Shown piece after piece: positions 55,063-64,000 of a DNA stretch of 64,000 bases (positions are counted from its first letter, which is position 1; every line of letters starts with the position of its first letter). The notes beneath the pieces were generated by a model. It did not search any database and was not told where the DNA came from. It worked only from the letters and a program-made list of their open reading frames with translations. The position numbers were made by a program, and so were the translations under genes. Source of the DNA: Muricea muricata (Eukaryota > Cnidaria > Anthozoa > Malacalcyonacea > Plexauridae); contig OY979716.1 in assembly GCA_963855995.1 (NCBI GenBank), positions 52,952,158 to 53,016,157 of the forward strand. The letters run 5' to 3'.

Positions 55063-56420
55063 AGGCTGGGAGATGTTTTGTTATTGATGGAGAGTGGTTA
55101 GATCCTTTGCGAATATACAATATTTCGTTATTTGGTTCTCTGTGGGGCTTGTATGATTCGTTAGCAAGGTTAAGCGTGATATCAAGGAAGTTAAAGGAAT
55201 GCAGAGCAAGGAATTTCTGGAATGCAGAGCACAGATCTTTTCTTGCTTTATATGGAAGTCGTAGACTCGTTCCTTCGATCAGCGCTAATCCGTCATCCCT
55301 ATACAATCCGATGTTGTTGCCAAATTTTTTGCGTAATTTGTTCAATGCGTACAAACCAACAAGCTCACAGACTTCCGCACCGTCAAAACTCCCTATAGTT
55401 ACCACCAACGTTGTTGGACTCTCGTTTTATCCATGGCTTGGTGGAATTAAATAAAACGAACCTGCGAGTGTGCTTAATGATTGTAACATGTTCGTCAGTG
55501 ATGTTTACAATAGTTTTGGCCCAAGCGATAGCTTTATCGAGGAGTCCTTCGCTGATGGAGGGGTAGTAGTCGACGATGTCAAACGAAACAAAATTATACC
55601 GTGATTTGTGCTCGATCTCTTTAAACCAGTTGATAACAGATTGTGAGTTTCACCATTGATTTACGTTAGTAGAAGATCTGATCTCTTGATTGATACAATC
55701 TAGGATAATTTTGCTTACTTTACGTAGTTCACTCTTTGCTGGGTTGATTAATCGGCACTTGGGATTCGACTCGAAGTTGTTCTTATGGTCTTTTAATGTA
55801 ATGAATGCTTCAGTTTCAGCCATAACGTGGATTCGGTCCCCAATGCTCAAATTTGATGAAATATTGCGCAGTTCTTCGTTAATATCGACAGTTATCCCTT
55901 CGTGTCCTAGTTTATACGATTTCGTTACATCGGTTAATAGTTTATTATATTCGGTGGGTGGAACTTCGTAGATGTTTTTTGTCTTATCTGCAAATACATA
56001 TATCTTCTTTGAAGAGGTGATGTTCCTTAGATCTTTTTTTACTGTGTTGAGAAAAGGATCGTTGATCTTTCGGAAAGATACGTTCTGAACTAGCTTCACA
56101 AGATCGTCTTCAAAAGCTTTTAATTCACTTACGGGTGGCGCATTTTTGTTTGATGGTAATCCATAAAAGCACTTTTCGGTTCTTGTCTCACCATTTAAAT
56201 AGAAGTAGGCTTTCCATCTCATTCTTTGCGTAACACTTTCCACTTTCTGTAATAACGATCTGCGGTATTGATTCTGCGTCGGTAATCCAATGTTTTTTAG
56301 GGAGTAGTTTAACCGTATCTTATTCATTTTTCGAATTGTAGTATTCTCGTTAGGAAGAGTGAACAACTGTTTCCAGGTGCTTTTCGATATATGTCGTTTG
56401 ATAATTTCTCGTTTTCAAGA
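55063..56420 (-). pseudogene. Penelope copy B: N-terminal and RT region
   Basis: From about 56366 the minus frame reads [66 protein letters not shown] and CRLINPAKSELRKVSKI. Past a stop near 55650 come SFDIVDYYPSISEGLL, IGSFDGAEVCELVG and YRDDGLALIEG. The copy ends at SPSITKHLPA (55066), where it joins the integrase gene. A small deletion with a ctctgcattcc duplication lies near 55200. The GIY-YIG part of this copy is absent. It follows copy A in tandem. Confidence 0.88.
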
Positions 56421-56500
56421 ATAAAGAGTGCTCAATACAAGACACAATTGTAGAGCATATAATAATAAAAATAATTTAATACAGTTTTTCAATTGAATAA

Positions 56501-56543
56501 GTTGCTACTTTAAGTTTCATGCAACAAGCAATCTTCAGGCAAC
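56501..56543 (-). ncRNA. Hammerhead ribozyme between tandem Penelope copies
   Basis: Minus strand: stem I gttgc; core CTGAAGA (position 7 may be any base); stem II ttgc, loop, gcat with tgc/gca pairs; GAAA. A 2-bp stem III around ttaaa follows, then cleavage triplet GTA and stem I gcaac, fully complementary to gttgc. The layout matches the ribozyme at 43234. Stem II is weak (three pairs), so activity is less certain. Confidence 0.7.
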
Positions 56544-56569
56544 ATTACTAATACGGTTGAGTTGCTACG

Positions 56570-57437
56570 TTATACTATTCGCGGTATGTTTGCTGACGCG
56601 TGTTCGCGTTTGAATCGTCCCACGTAAAATTTGCACGCATGCACGCATTTCATGAAAAGTTCGCTACGTTTATTTAAACAGGACCTAGAATTACAATTAC
56701 GGAGAATTTGCAATTTCTCTTCTAGACATAAATTGCAATTGGTTCCTCCAGCTTTTATTGAACTTGCTTGGGATAAAATTGACCAGTATATACTAAATTG
56801 TTTCTTGTCTAACTTTAATTTCCAAACATGTTTAGAAAGTTCAGTGTCATTCTCATGTTTGATATCTTGGAATGATTTTTTGTGAATTCTGTATCTATCC
56901 TTAAACGTTGTCCCTGTCATACCAATGTTGGTTTTTATGTCGTTATCTTCTTTTGTTGTCACTTCAGCTTGGTAAACCAAATCTTTCGTTAAGCACATAT
57001 TGTTAAGTGGACACTTGTTTGCATTTCTACAGTTGCAAAATTGTTTACTGCTCTCCTTAGTAGACTCTTGAGCGGATTTAGTTTCCCTCCGTACACGTTT
57101 ATTATGGCTCGATATGACCCTCTTCACATTATTCATACAGCTGTAGCTAACTTTGACCGTGTTGCGATTGAAGATTTTATGAAGGTGTGAAGCTGCAGGG
57201 AAATGCTTGTCGATTAATTTCAGGAAATCTCTGGCGACGTTAGTTTGCGCGTTTTTATATGGCGGGTTAAACCAGATAATGTTTCGTGTGCGTTTGCGTT
57301 TCTCGTTTTGCGATTGACTTTAGGTGGTAGGTGGTATTTCAGCAATCGGGTATTGAAGTTTGGTTGTATAATTACTCTGCTTCAGGGCGTTATCATAAGC
57401 GTGAGCAACAGAATCGAAGGCTTGTTTGTCAGATATA
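56570..57437 (-). pseudogene. Penelope copy A: GIY-YIG C-terminal region
   Basis: The minus frame reads from AFDSVAHAYDNAL near 57425 through [40 protein letters not shown] and CNCRNANKCPLNN. It continues with TNIGMTGTTFKDRYRIHKKS (GIY-YIG core with Arg) and GTNCNLCLEEKLQ, ending near 56570. It lacks the RT, which would lie upstream. Instead, at 57437 it meets an inverted RT fragment. Copy A 3' end, ribozyme and copy B 5' end are arranged head to tail, the usual Penelope tandem (pLTR) organisation. Confidence 0.88.
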
Positions 57438-57957
57438 GAGATCAGATCTTCTACTAACGTAAATCAATAACGAAACTCACAATCTGTTATCAACTGGCTT
57501 AAAGAGATCGAGCACAATCACGGTATAATTTTGTTTTGTTTGACATCGTCGACTACTACCCCTCCATCAGCTAAAGCTATCGCTTGGGCCAAAACTATTG
57601 TAATCATCACTGACGAACATGTTACAATCATCAAGCACGCTCGCAGGTCCGTTTTATTTAATCCCACCAAGCCAGGGATAAAACGAGACAGTCCAACAAC
57701 GTTCGACGTAACTATGGGGAGTTTTGACGGTACGGAAGTCTGTGAGCTTGTTGGTTTGTACACATTGAACAAGTTACGCGAGAAATTGGGCAACAACATC
57801 GGATTGTATAGGGACGACGGATTAGCGTTGATCGAAGGAACGAGACTACGACTGGCAGATAAAGCAAGAAAAGATCTGTGCTCTGGATTCCAGGAATTTG
57901 GACTGAAGATCACTGCAGAGGTAAACTATAAAACTGTTAACTTCCTTGATATCACGC
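57438..57957 (+). pseudogene. Inverted Penelope RT arm (first part)
   Basis: Plus-strand copy of the same RT segment found at 55066-55688 on the other strand: FDVTMGSFDGTEVCELVG, YRDDGLALIEGTRLRLA, FGLKITAEVNYKTVNFLDI. It keeps the residues deleted in copy B. It is cut by the TTAA element at 57958 and continues at 62491. Confidence 0.88.
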
Positions 57958-57961
57958 TTAA

Positions 57962-60900
57962 GGTGACTCGATACACTTTTCTACAAGAAGCCTGGGCTCT
58001 AGGAGCTGCTTTAATCCCTCGCGTGTAATTTGCGGGACGAAATCTGACGAAATACTAAATCCGCGCGTGTTTAAATCGCCTTGCGGGAAATTTAAAAAAC
58101 AAACAAGATGAATCCTTCATTGCGATATTTTCGCTCTCTTTCGCTTCACAACGAGTTTTGATGCTTTTGTTAATGTAAAAAATCGTGCAAACGTATTTTT
58201 ATTTGGTTTTAAACGTGGGAAAGGCCTATCACCGAACAACTCACCTTTAATTAAACACACCGTGCGACTTATATCGTCAACAAATGATCGCGGAGAAAAA
58301 GATCGCCATAAACATCAGGATAGATGGCTTTTGGCTGGACTACTGGGAACTTATGCCTTAACTAGCAGAGTTTTGAAAGCAGTGGAAAGCTATGATGGCG
58401 AGAAAATAACCAAGGAAACCAATGGCTCGAAGAAACGGGATACTAACGGAAGGTTTAGCAGAACTGCAGCGCGTTCAAAGTCAGAGCAGATGGAGCGTTT
58501 GAGATCGGTAGAAAGAAAACTAAAATATCCAGAAGAAACTGAATCTGCCAATTACTATTTGATGCAGAAAAAGACGGTAAGAAAATTAATTTTACTTTGC
58601 ACAACGATAAGTACATAAATATTATTATCTAAAACATTACCAAGTATTGAACAGAATGTCAGTAACATTTTAATTACTTTTTCAGAAAGAAAAATGTGAA
58701 AGTGCATCTGCTACTTGACTGCTTCATGGTAGCCGTATTATTCACCTAGACCTTCTTAGAGGTGGCCACTCAAATTGTACACATTGTTTGAAAGGTTTAT
58801 ACAAAATTTGTTGTAAAATACAGCAAGTCTTTTAAGAGTTCAAGTGCATTTAGGAGTGACAACTCAGCATTTTGGGAAATACTTAACTGATAAAGTTATA
58901 AAAGCATACATCTATGTGGCTGTAGTGTCACATAATTATGATTATGCATGTAATGAACTGCTGAAAACAAATGCAAACGTGTTAAATTCAACTTTAGACT
59001 TAAAAAGCACTGGTTAATTGATTGAGGAGAAAGGGTTAAATAAATATTACTTGCTTTCCTTAGTTCCACTGTCTTTAAACTGCATTGTCAATGAAGAAAG
59101 TGTTGGTCTTGCCAGTGTTTTCAGCATCAAATGTCATATGTGTAGTTCCATAAACCACATTAAAACATCTCAAAGTCACAGATCAGGCAAACGTGGAAAA
59201 ACAACATTTAACATCAATACACAAGCTGCATTGGGTTGTCTCCACACTGGACTGGGTAATACACACTTAAACAATCTTCTGGCAACAATGGGCATTCCTA
59301 CCATGAACAATTCCACTTTTAAAGCACGGAAACGGGAAACCGGAAAAGCTGTTGAGCATGTGGCACAAACAAGCTGCAAAGAAAATATAAAAATTGAAAG
59401 AGATAATGCTTTACTGTCTGGGGCTGCATCAGATAAAGATGGTTTGGTTGACATACCAGTTTCTTATGACATGGGATGGCAAAAGAGGGGAAAGGGCCAC
59501 AATTCATTAACTGGACAAGGTGCTGCAATGGGACTTCAAACAGGAAAGGTTTTAGCATATGCTACTAGATGTAAACTTTGTCGAACGTGTCAAAATGCTA
59601 AGAAAAAAGGTATACTGTACATCCACGACTGCATGATTGCCGAAGTAATCATACTGGTTCGTCAAAGGCTATGGAACCTAATGTTGCATGTGCACTTTGG
59701 AATGGTGCACCAGAGCAGAATGTAAAATTTACAACGTATGTCGGGGATGATGGCACTGGCGGATCTAAGGTAAGTCAAAATAAATTATAGCAGCTCAATT
59801 TTAAATTCAAAATAGCTTTGTAACAATGTCATAGGTTATGAAATTCAAAAGAATAAAGTCTAACCAATGAAGTTGCCTTGAAGGTATTTTAAAATGTAAA
59901 TATATCCTAGAATGAGCTGTGGTAATTTATTTTGACTTATGCTAGATCCGCCACTGGATGATGATACTACAACACTGAGCCATCTGCACCAAAATGTACC
60001 TTATGGAGTTCAAAAATGGTCAGATATAGTACATGCCAAACGATCACTCACAGCAAGATTGTATAATCTTTCAAGCAGGTGCAAATTCAAGAACTGTTCT
60101 TCACTGAGTCAAAAAGTAATTAATTATCTTGGAAAATGTTTTCGTATTGTATTGCTCAGAATAAAGATGCTGAAAGTCTGAAAAAAGCATTAAAATGCAT
60201 AGTTCCACATGCCTTTGGAGAGCATGGCAGCTGTAATGACACTTGGTGTGGTTTCAAATAAGACCCTGTAATATATAAACACAAGGATCTCCCTCATCAC
60301 AAGGACTTATATAGAAATGAATTGAAAACTGCTCTTACCTCATTACTAGATGAGTATGCAACAGACATTGTAGCTAAAAAACTTGTGCCATTTGCAAACT
60401 CCCAAAGAAACGAGGCTTTTAACAGCATTGTAGGAGCCAAAAACCCAAAGATATGGTTTTACGGTGGGAGTGGGAGTAGTGACTTTTGGGTTGAATGCGC
60501 AGTAGCACAAAAGAATATAGGTTATGGATACATTAACAAAACACTAACCCATCTTGGTATAGAGCCTGGAAGTTACTGTAGCTATATCATACAAAATCAG
60601 CCTAGACAAAAAAGAGAAGAAGATAAAAAGCGCAAATCAGAAAAAAAATGCAAAGTAAAACGTCACTTCCTTTATAATGAAAGGTTATCAAAAAATGCTA
60701 GAATTGAATGCAAGGAAGGCAAGATGTATGAAACTGCTGCTATTGGTCTTAATTTGCTTTCGACACCATCAGCTGAGATATCACCACAAGGAGACCCAGC
60801 AAAACAAAAAATATGTTGATATTGACAATTTGTCGAAAAATACTACCACCAAAACACAGTGTGAAGAATTTGCAAAACCATTACCCAATTGCATGGACAG

Positions 60901-62486
60901 GCCCCAAAAAGTTTACAAAATGTACAATCCTACAGAGCCCTACCAGTTGATTATTTTTGACTTGGAGACCACAGACAAAGGTCGTGCAGCAGAAATATGT
61001 CAATGATCTGCAATAACTCAAGATGGTCATACATATTCTTCATATGTCCTGCCTAAAGGCAATGTAAGTTTTGGTGCTTCAAAAGTTAACAACCTAACAG
61101 TTGAGAACATTAACGGATCAAGGTTTTTGTGCAAAAACTCACTTCCTGTTGTTGCTGACTCTCTTGAGAAGGCACTATCTTCCTTCAGCAACTTTATTAA
61201 ACAGCATTGTTGCACCAATGGTAAGAGATTTATACCAGTTATTATTGGCCATAATGCAGCTGTCTTTGATGTTCCCATACTTTTACGAAATGCTGGAAGA
61301 TCGTACGATGAAGAACTTCAAAGCTTGAATGTCCATTTTGGAGACAGTTTGCCATTGATAAAATCCTTACTTCAAAGTAAACATACCTCGCTACAGCTTC
61401 CGAATAGAGAGAACTGTCGTGCTAATATAGGAAGCTTTTACAGGTGCCTTTTTCGCGAAGATTTTAATGCCCACGACGCACTGGAAGACGTCAAAGCATT
61501 GAGAAAGATTTTAGTTAGTCAGGAACTTGGAATCGACATCGAAGCTGCAGTGAACGGAATGGCAATCATGTCCGTCTGTGATGCCAGATCAGATCTGGAT
61601 TTTCTTGACAAAAAGCATGATATCTTGCAAACATTTGTGGGAAATCTGTTTTGTTCAAATTCAGCAGAGAGCACGATTTCAAAGACCATGGCTGATAAAA
61701 TTGCTGGTTCTGGTTTGTCGTATGAAAACCTTTGCTCTGTGTACCAAACATTCGGTGATGCAGGCATTATCGGAATATTATCTGGCCCTCACAACTGCCA
61801 ACGACAGCCACAGTGTTCACGATCTGGTGACAAAGCACCGCAAATAACAAACAATAAAAGAATTCTTGAAGTATTTTAATATATTTTCAGTCGAAGTCCG
61901 CAGAAATTTGATAAATTGACAATTTTTGAATGTGCATTGCTGCGTGTATATTTTTGGACGCGTGGAAATTGCGCCCGCAAACCGATGTTCGCGCATGTCA
62001 TTTCAAGGATCTTGCAAAGGTGAAAAAACGATTGGCCGCGCAGTTTTTTAATAAAAAGACGTTATTTTTTGCAAAACGACCTTGGTAAAGTGTCCTTAAA
62101 TTTTGCACACAAGTACATAGATGTTTGCTCAGCGCAATAGTGAAAAATAAAAAAATATCTGTCAGACAGAAATACAGAATTTGATTTGGGCTGACAGATT
62201 TCCCTGAAATTTTCACAAGTGGTTCACTCAGGTAAACAGAATCGATAGAGAATTTAAAAAATAGTGGTTACTGAGCTCATTTCTGAAATAAATCCTTCTA
62301 TTTCTTCAATCTCTGATATTTGTGTGCGTATTGTTTGCTATGGTGACGACGCAAATACAAATTTTACTAATGATTTTTAATTAATTGGATATTTTCTTCT
62401 GGAATGCAGATTTTCGTAAGTATGCGATAAATGGAAGAGAAATTAAGGCACTTTTCACTTGTTCTTAAAAAGTGTATCGAGTCACG
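57962..62486 (+). mobile_element. TTAA-specific DNA transposon (Kolobok-like) in a Penelope arm
   Basis: A 4.5-kb element flanked by TTAA on both sides (57958-57961 and 62487-62490). Its terminal inverted repeats are gtgactcgatacactttt. Joining the flanks restores Penelope DITL|LANESYKP, so the insertion is unambiguous. It encodes one gene with a Mutator/Kolobok-type transposase and a DEDDh exonuclease. TTAA duplications are known for piggyBac and Kolobok; the transposase blocks favour Kolobok. Confidence 0.88.
58109..61879 (+). pseudogene. Transposase joined to DEDDh 3'-5' exonuclease
   Basis: The 5' part (58262-58590) is basic, with GSKKRDTNGRFSRTAARSK. The next block (from about 59060) has FNINTQAALGCLHTGLGNTH, VSYDMGWQKRGKGHNSLTG, TGKVLAYATRCKLCRTC and, after a small duplication that shifts frame, HDCRSNHTGSSKAMEP. 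An intron of about 59772-59944 leads to VPYGVQKWSDIVHAKRSL, then a stop near 60260, SQRNEAFNSIVGAKNPKI and a Lys-rich stretch. A poly-A slip near 60810 passes into LIIFDLETTD (DEDD box I), IIGHNAAVFDVP (box II) and HDALEDVKAL (box III), with one TGA at 61004. The exonuclease reads as the C-terminus of the same protein. Intact relatives would cut at TTAA and perhaps trim ends; that role is inference. Confidence 0.78.
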
Positions 62487-62490
62487 TTAA

Positions 62491-62588
62491 CCTTGCCAAC
62501 GAATCATACAAGCCCTACAGAAGACCAAATAAAGAAATATTGTATATTCACAAAGAATCTCCATCAATAACAAAACATCTCCCAGCAA
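62491..62588 (+). pseudogene. Inverted Penelope RT arm (second part)
   Basis: Continues the arm after the TTAA insertion: LANESYKPYRRPNKEILYIH and SPSITKHLPA. It ends at exactly the same Penelope base (ctcccag) at which copy B ends on the other side (about 55066). Confidence 0.85.
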
Positions 62589-62589
62589 C

Positions 62590-64000
62590 AAGGGTGAATA
62601 ATGTTAGCCAATCAGCGCGTTTGTTGACATTTTGTGTAATTGACCAATCAGAATGCATGAAATTCACAGTGTAAACAAAAGGAGTGGGAAAATAGCACCT
62701 TGTTCTATGGCCTCCGTGCCATTCGTTATTGCACTTCTCACTTCAAAAACAACAAATTGTGAGAAAGCGTGATTTTTTTACAATTTCCTCGGGGGAATTT
62801 TTTAAATTCGATCTAGAACGCGAAAGATCAACGTTTCAATAACCGTGTTTTTATGCGCGCAAGAAAGATACCAATCAGCTCTATCGATACTATATGTAGA
62901 CGTAGCTTTGTGTTACCTTCCTTTATGCACACTTTATGCCGGAAATATGTCACCAGGTTTTGCAGGTTATGACTGGCCATCATCGTGATCACGGCTCGAC
63001 TCCAGCGTTCGCCAATGGCGAATTCTTTGTAACAAAGTGTCAATGTTTATCGTTTCGCTTTGATCGTCGACCAGTTGGTCGTACTCGTCGTCGTCATCAT
63101 CGTCACTTAATTCCTCGTTCTCGTCGCTTTCCTCAGCAGCAGAAGGCACGGACACGTTTGAAACAGACTTGTTTGCTGTTTGACCAAGCTCTTTAACTTT
63201 TGACAATAACGCTGTGTTACAGATCGGGCAATCTCCGATATTTGGGAGGATGCATGCGATGTGGAACGGATGCCCACATCACTGAGCTATACTATATGGC
63301 CCACATCCATGAAAAACCGTTCACATGGAGCTGTTTGTTGCAGTTGAGCAAATCGCATTTCCTAAAAGTTTTAAAGTAAGTTTTATATTTTATAATTCAT
63401 ATTATTATAATTTGTCACGACTTGAAATATTAAATGAGCTCTATTAAATATGTGAGAAATCATAGGGAGCAATGAGCTGCAGTATCCTGGCAACTTTTCT
63501 AACCTGCAACACTATCATTTTACTGTAATAAGTAACATGGACAACAAGGGGGAAAAATGTTCTCGACCAATCAGAGAACTTGTTTACATTTTCGGTGTAA
63601 GCCAATCAGATTGCAGAAATTCGCAATCCGCACGGGAAAACCCGTAAATTTCCATGCAAATATGGGGTCGTAAAAAAAGCTTCATAGGGGTCAGGTTTTT
63701 TGAAATTTTGAGTCGAAATCAACAAGTAAAATAAAATATAGATTTTTCTAAAAAACTACCGCTGGGATTATCGTTTTATCGCTTGGTTGTAAAATTATCA
63801 GCGTTCGAACTAGAGGCAATGTTTTGCCTGTACAAACGTAAAGAAATACATTGGCTGTTAAAACACGCCACTGAGCCGTCCCGATTTTGCCATTATTCCA
63901 GGTAAATTAAAACAAAAATGTAAAACATTCATTTTTCGGAAAAAGCGATAGTGGAATTTTGGTTTTATTATCTTGTTTCAAAGTCATGAGTACTCGAACG
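62590..64000. other. Terminal region with repeated ccaatcag segments
   Basis: Two segments (about 62608-62680 and 63570-63640) share gaccaatcaga, tttacattttcggtgtaa-like and aattc phrases, probably an old direct repeat. A minus-strand frame at 62967-63206 encodes a strongly acidic stretch (EESDENEELSDDDDDDEYD) that could be an exon. I name no gene. Confidence 0.4.

Noticed and set aside
62936-63196. Arg-rich plus-strand frame
   Set aside because: Antisense shadow of an acidic minus-strand stretch; the acidic reading is the more plausible one.

Overview
This is animal nuclear DNA: AT-rich, intron-containing and made largely of nested transposable elements. The mixture of families points to a cnidarian, probably a coral or sea anemone. 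The families are DIRS, Penelope with GIY-YIG and hammerhead ribozymes, CR1/L2 LINEs with an esterase ORF1, ISL2EU with THAP and YqaJ, Crypton, Harbinger, hAT, an IS3-like integrase and a TTAA-type transposon. The species call is inference; no rRNA, tRNA, organelle or bacterial gene was seen. Almost every coding unit carries stops or frameshifts, so most entries are pseudogenes named from conserved residues I could read.

Layout. 0.6-2.6 kb: a decayed transposase-like gene. 2.8-7.4 kb: a DIRS retrotransposon with inverted terminal repeats and the diagnostic internal complementary region. 7.7-8.4 kb: a hairpin and a small P2X7-C-like gene. 9.36-15.16 kb: an ISL2EU element with 82-bp terminal inverted repeats. 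It carries a THAP-DDE transposase on one strand and, on the other, a SAP-SWIM-YqaJ gene followed by Ulp1-type SUMO-protease exons. A MULE-like MITE with an 11-bp target duplication interrupts the SWIM gene. 16.7-23.2 kb: a probable hAT element with a DUF4371-type transposase, a 400-bp satellite and a hAT MITE. 23.3-29.85 kb: three LINE fragments. 29.85-33.2 kb: a multi-exon SAM-domain gene of a family common in cnidarians and fish. 33.65-38.97 kb: a 5.3-kb transposon with an exact 8-bp target duplication and an unrecognised protein. 39.2-41.3 kb: a C2H2 multi-exon gene. 42.3-46.1 kb: a Penelope-like element between two very long alternating purine-pyrimidine microsatellites. 46.3-52.0 kb: a Crypton-type tyrosine recombinase broken by a Harbinger element. 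53.2-55.06 kb: an IS3-like integrase gene. 55.06-62.59 kb: tandem and inverted Penelope copies, with a complete TTAA-flanked transposon encoding a transposase joined to a DEDDh exonuclease. 62.6-64 kb: non-coding sequence with a possible acidic exon.

Within each element the genes make sense together: transposase with a DNA-binding or nuclease partner, reverse transcriptase with recombinase, GIY-YIG or APE endonuclease. Nesting gives relative ages. The TTAA element is younger than the Penelope arm it splits, the Harbinger is younger than the Crypton, and the MITEs are younger than the LINE and the ISL2EU gene they interrupt. The most interesting items are the two hammerhead ribozymes, the ISL2EU gene set with an Ulp1 protease, the transposase-exonuclease element, and the 8-bp-TSD element whose protein I could not place.
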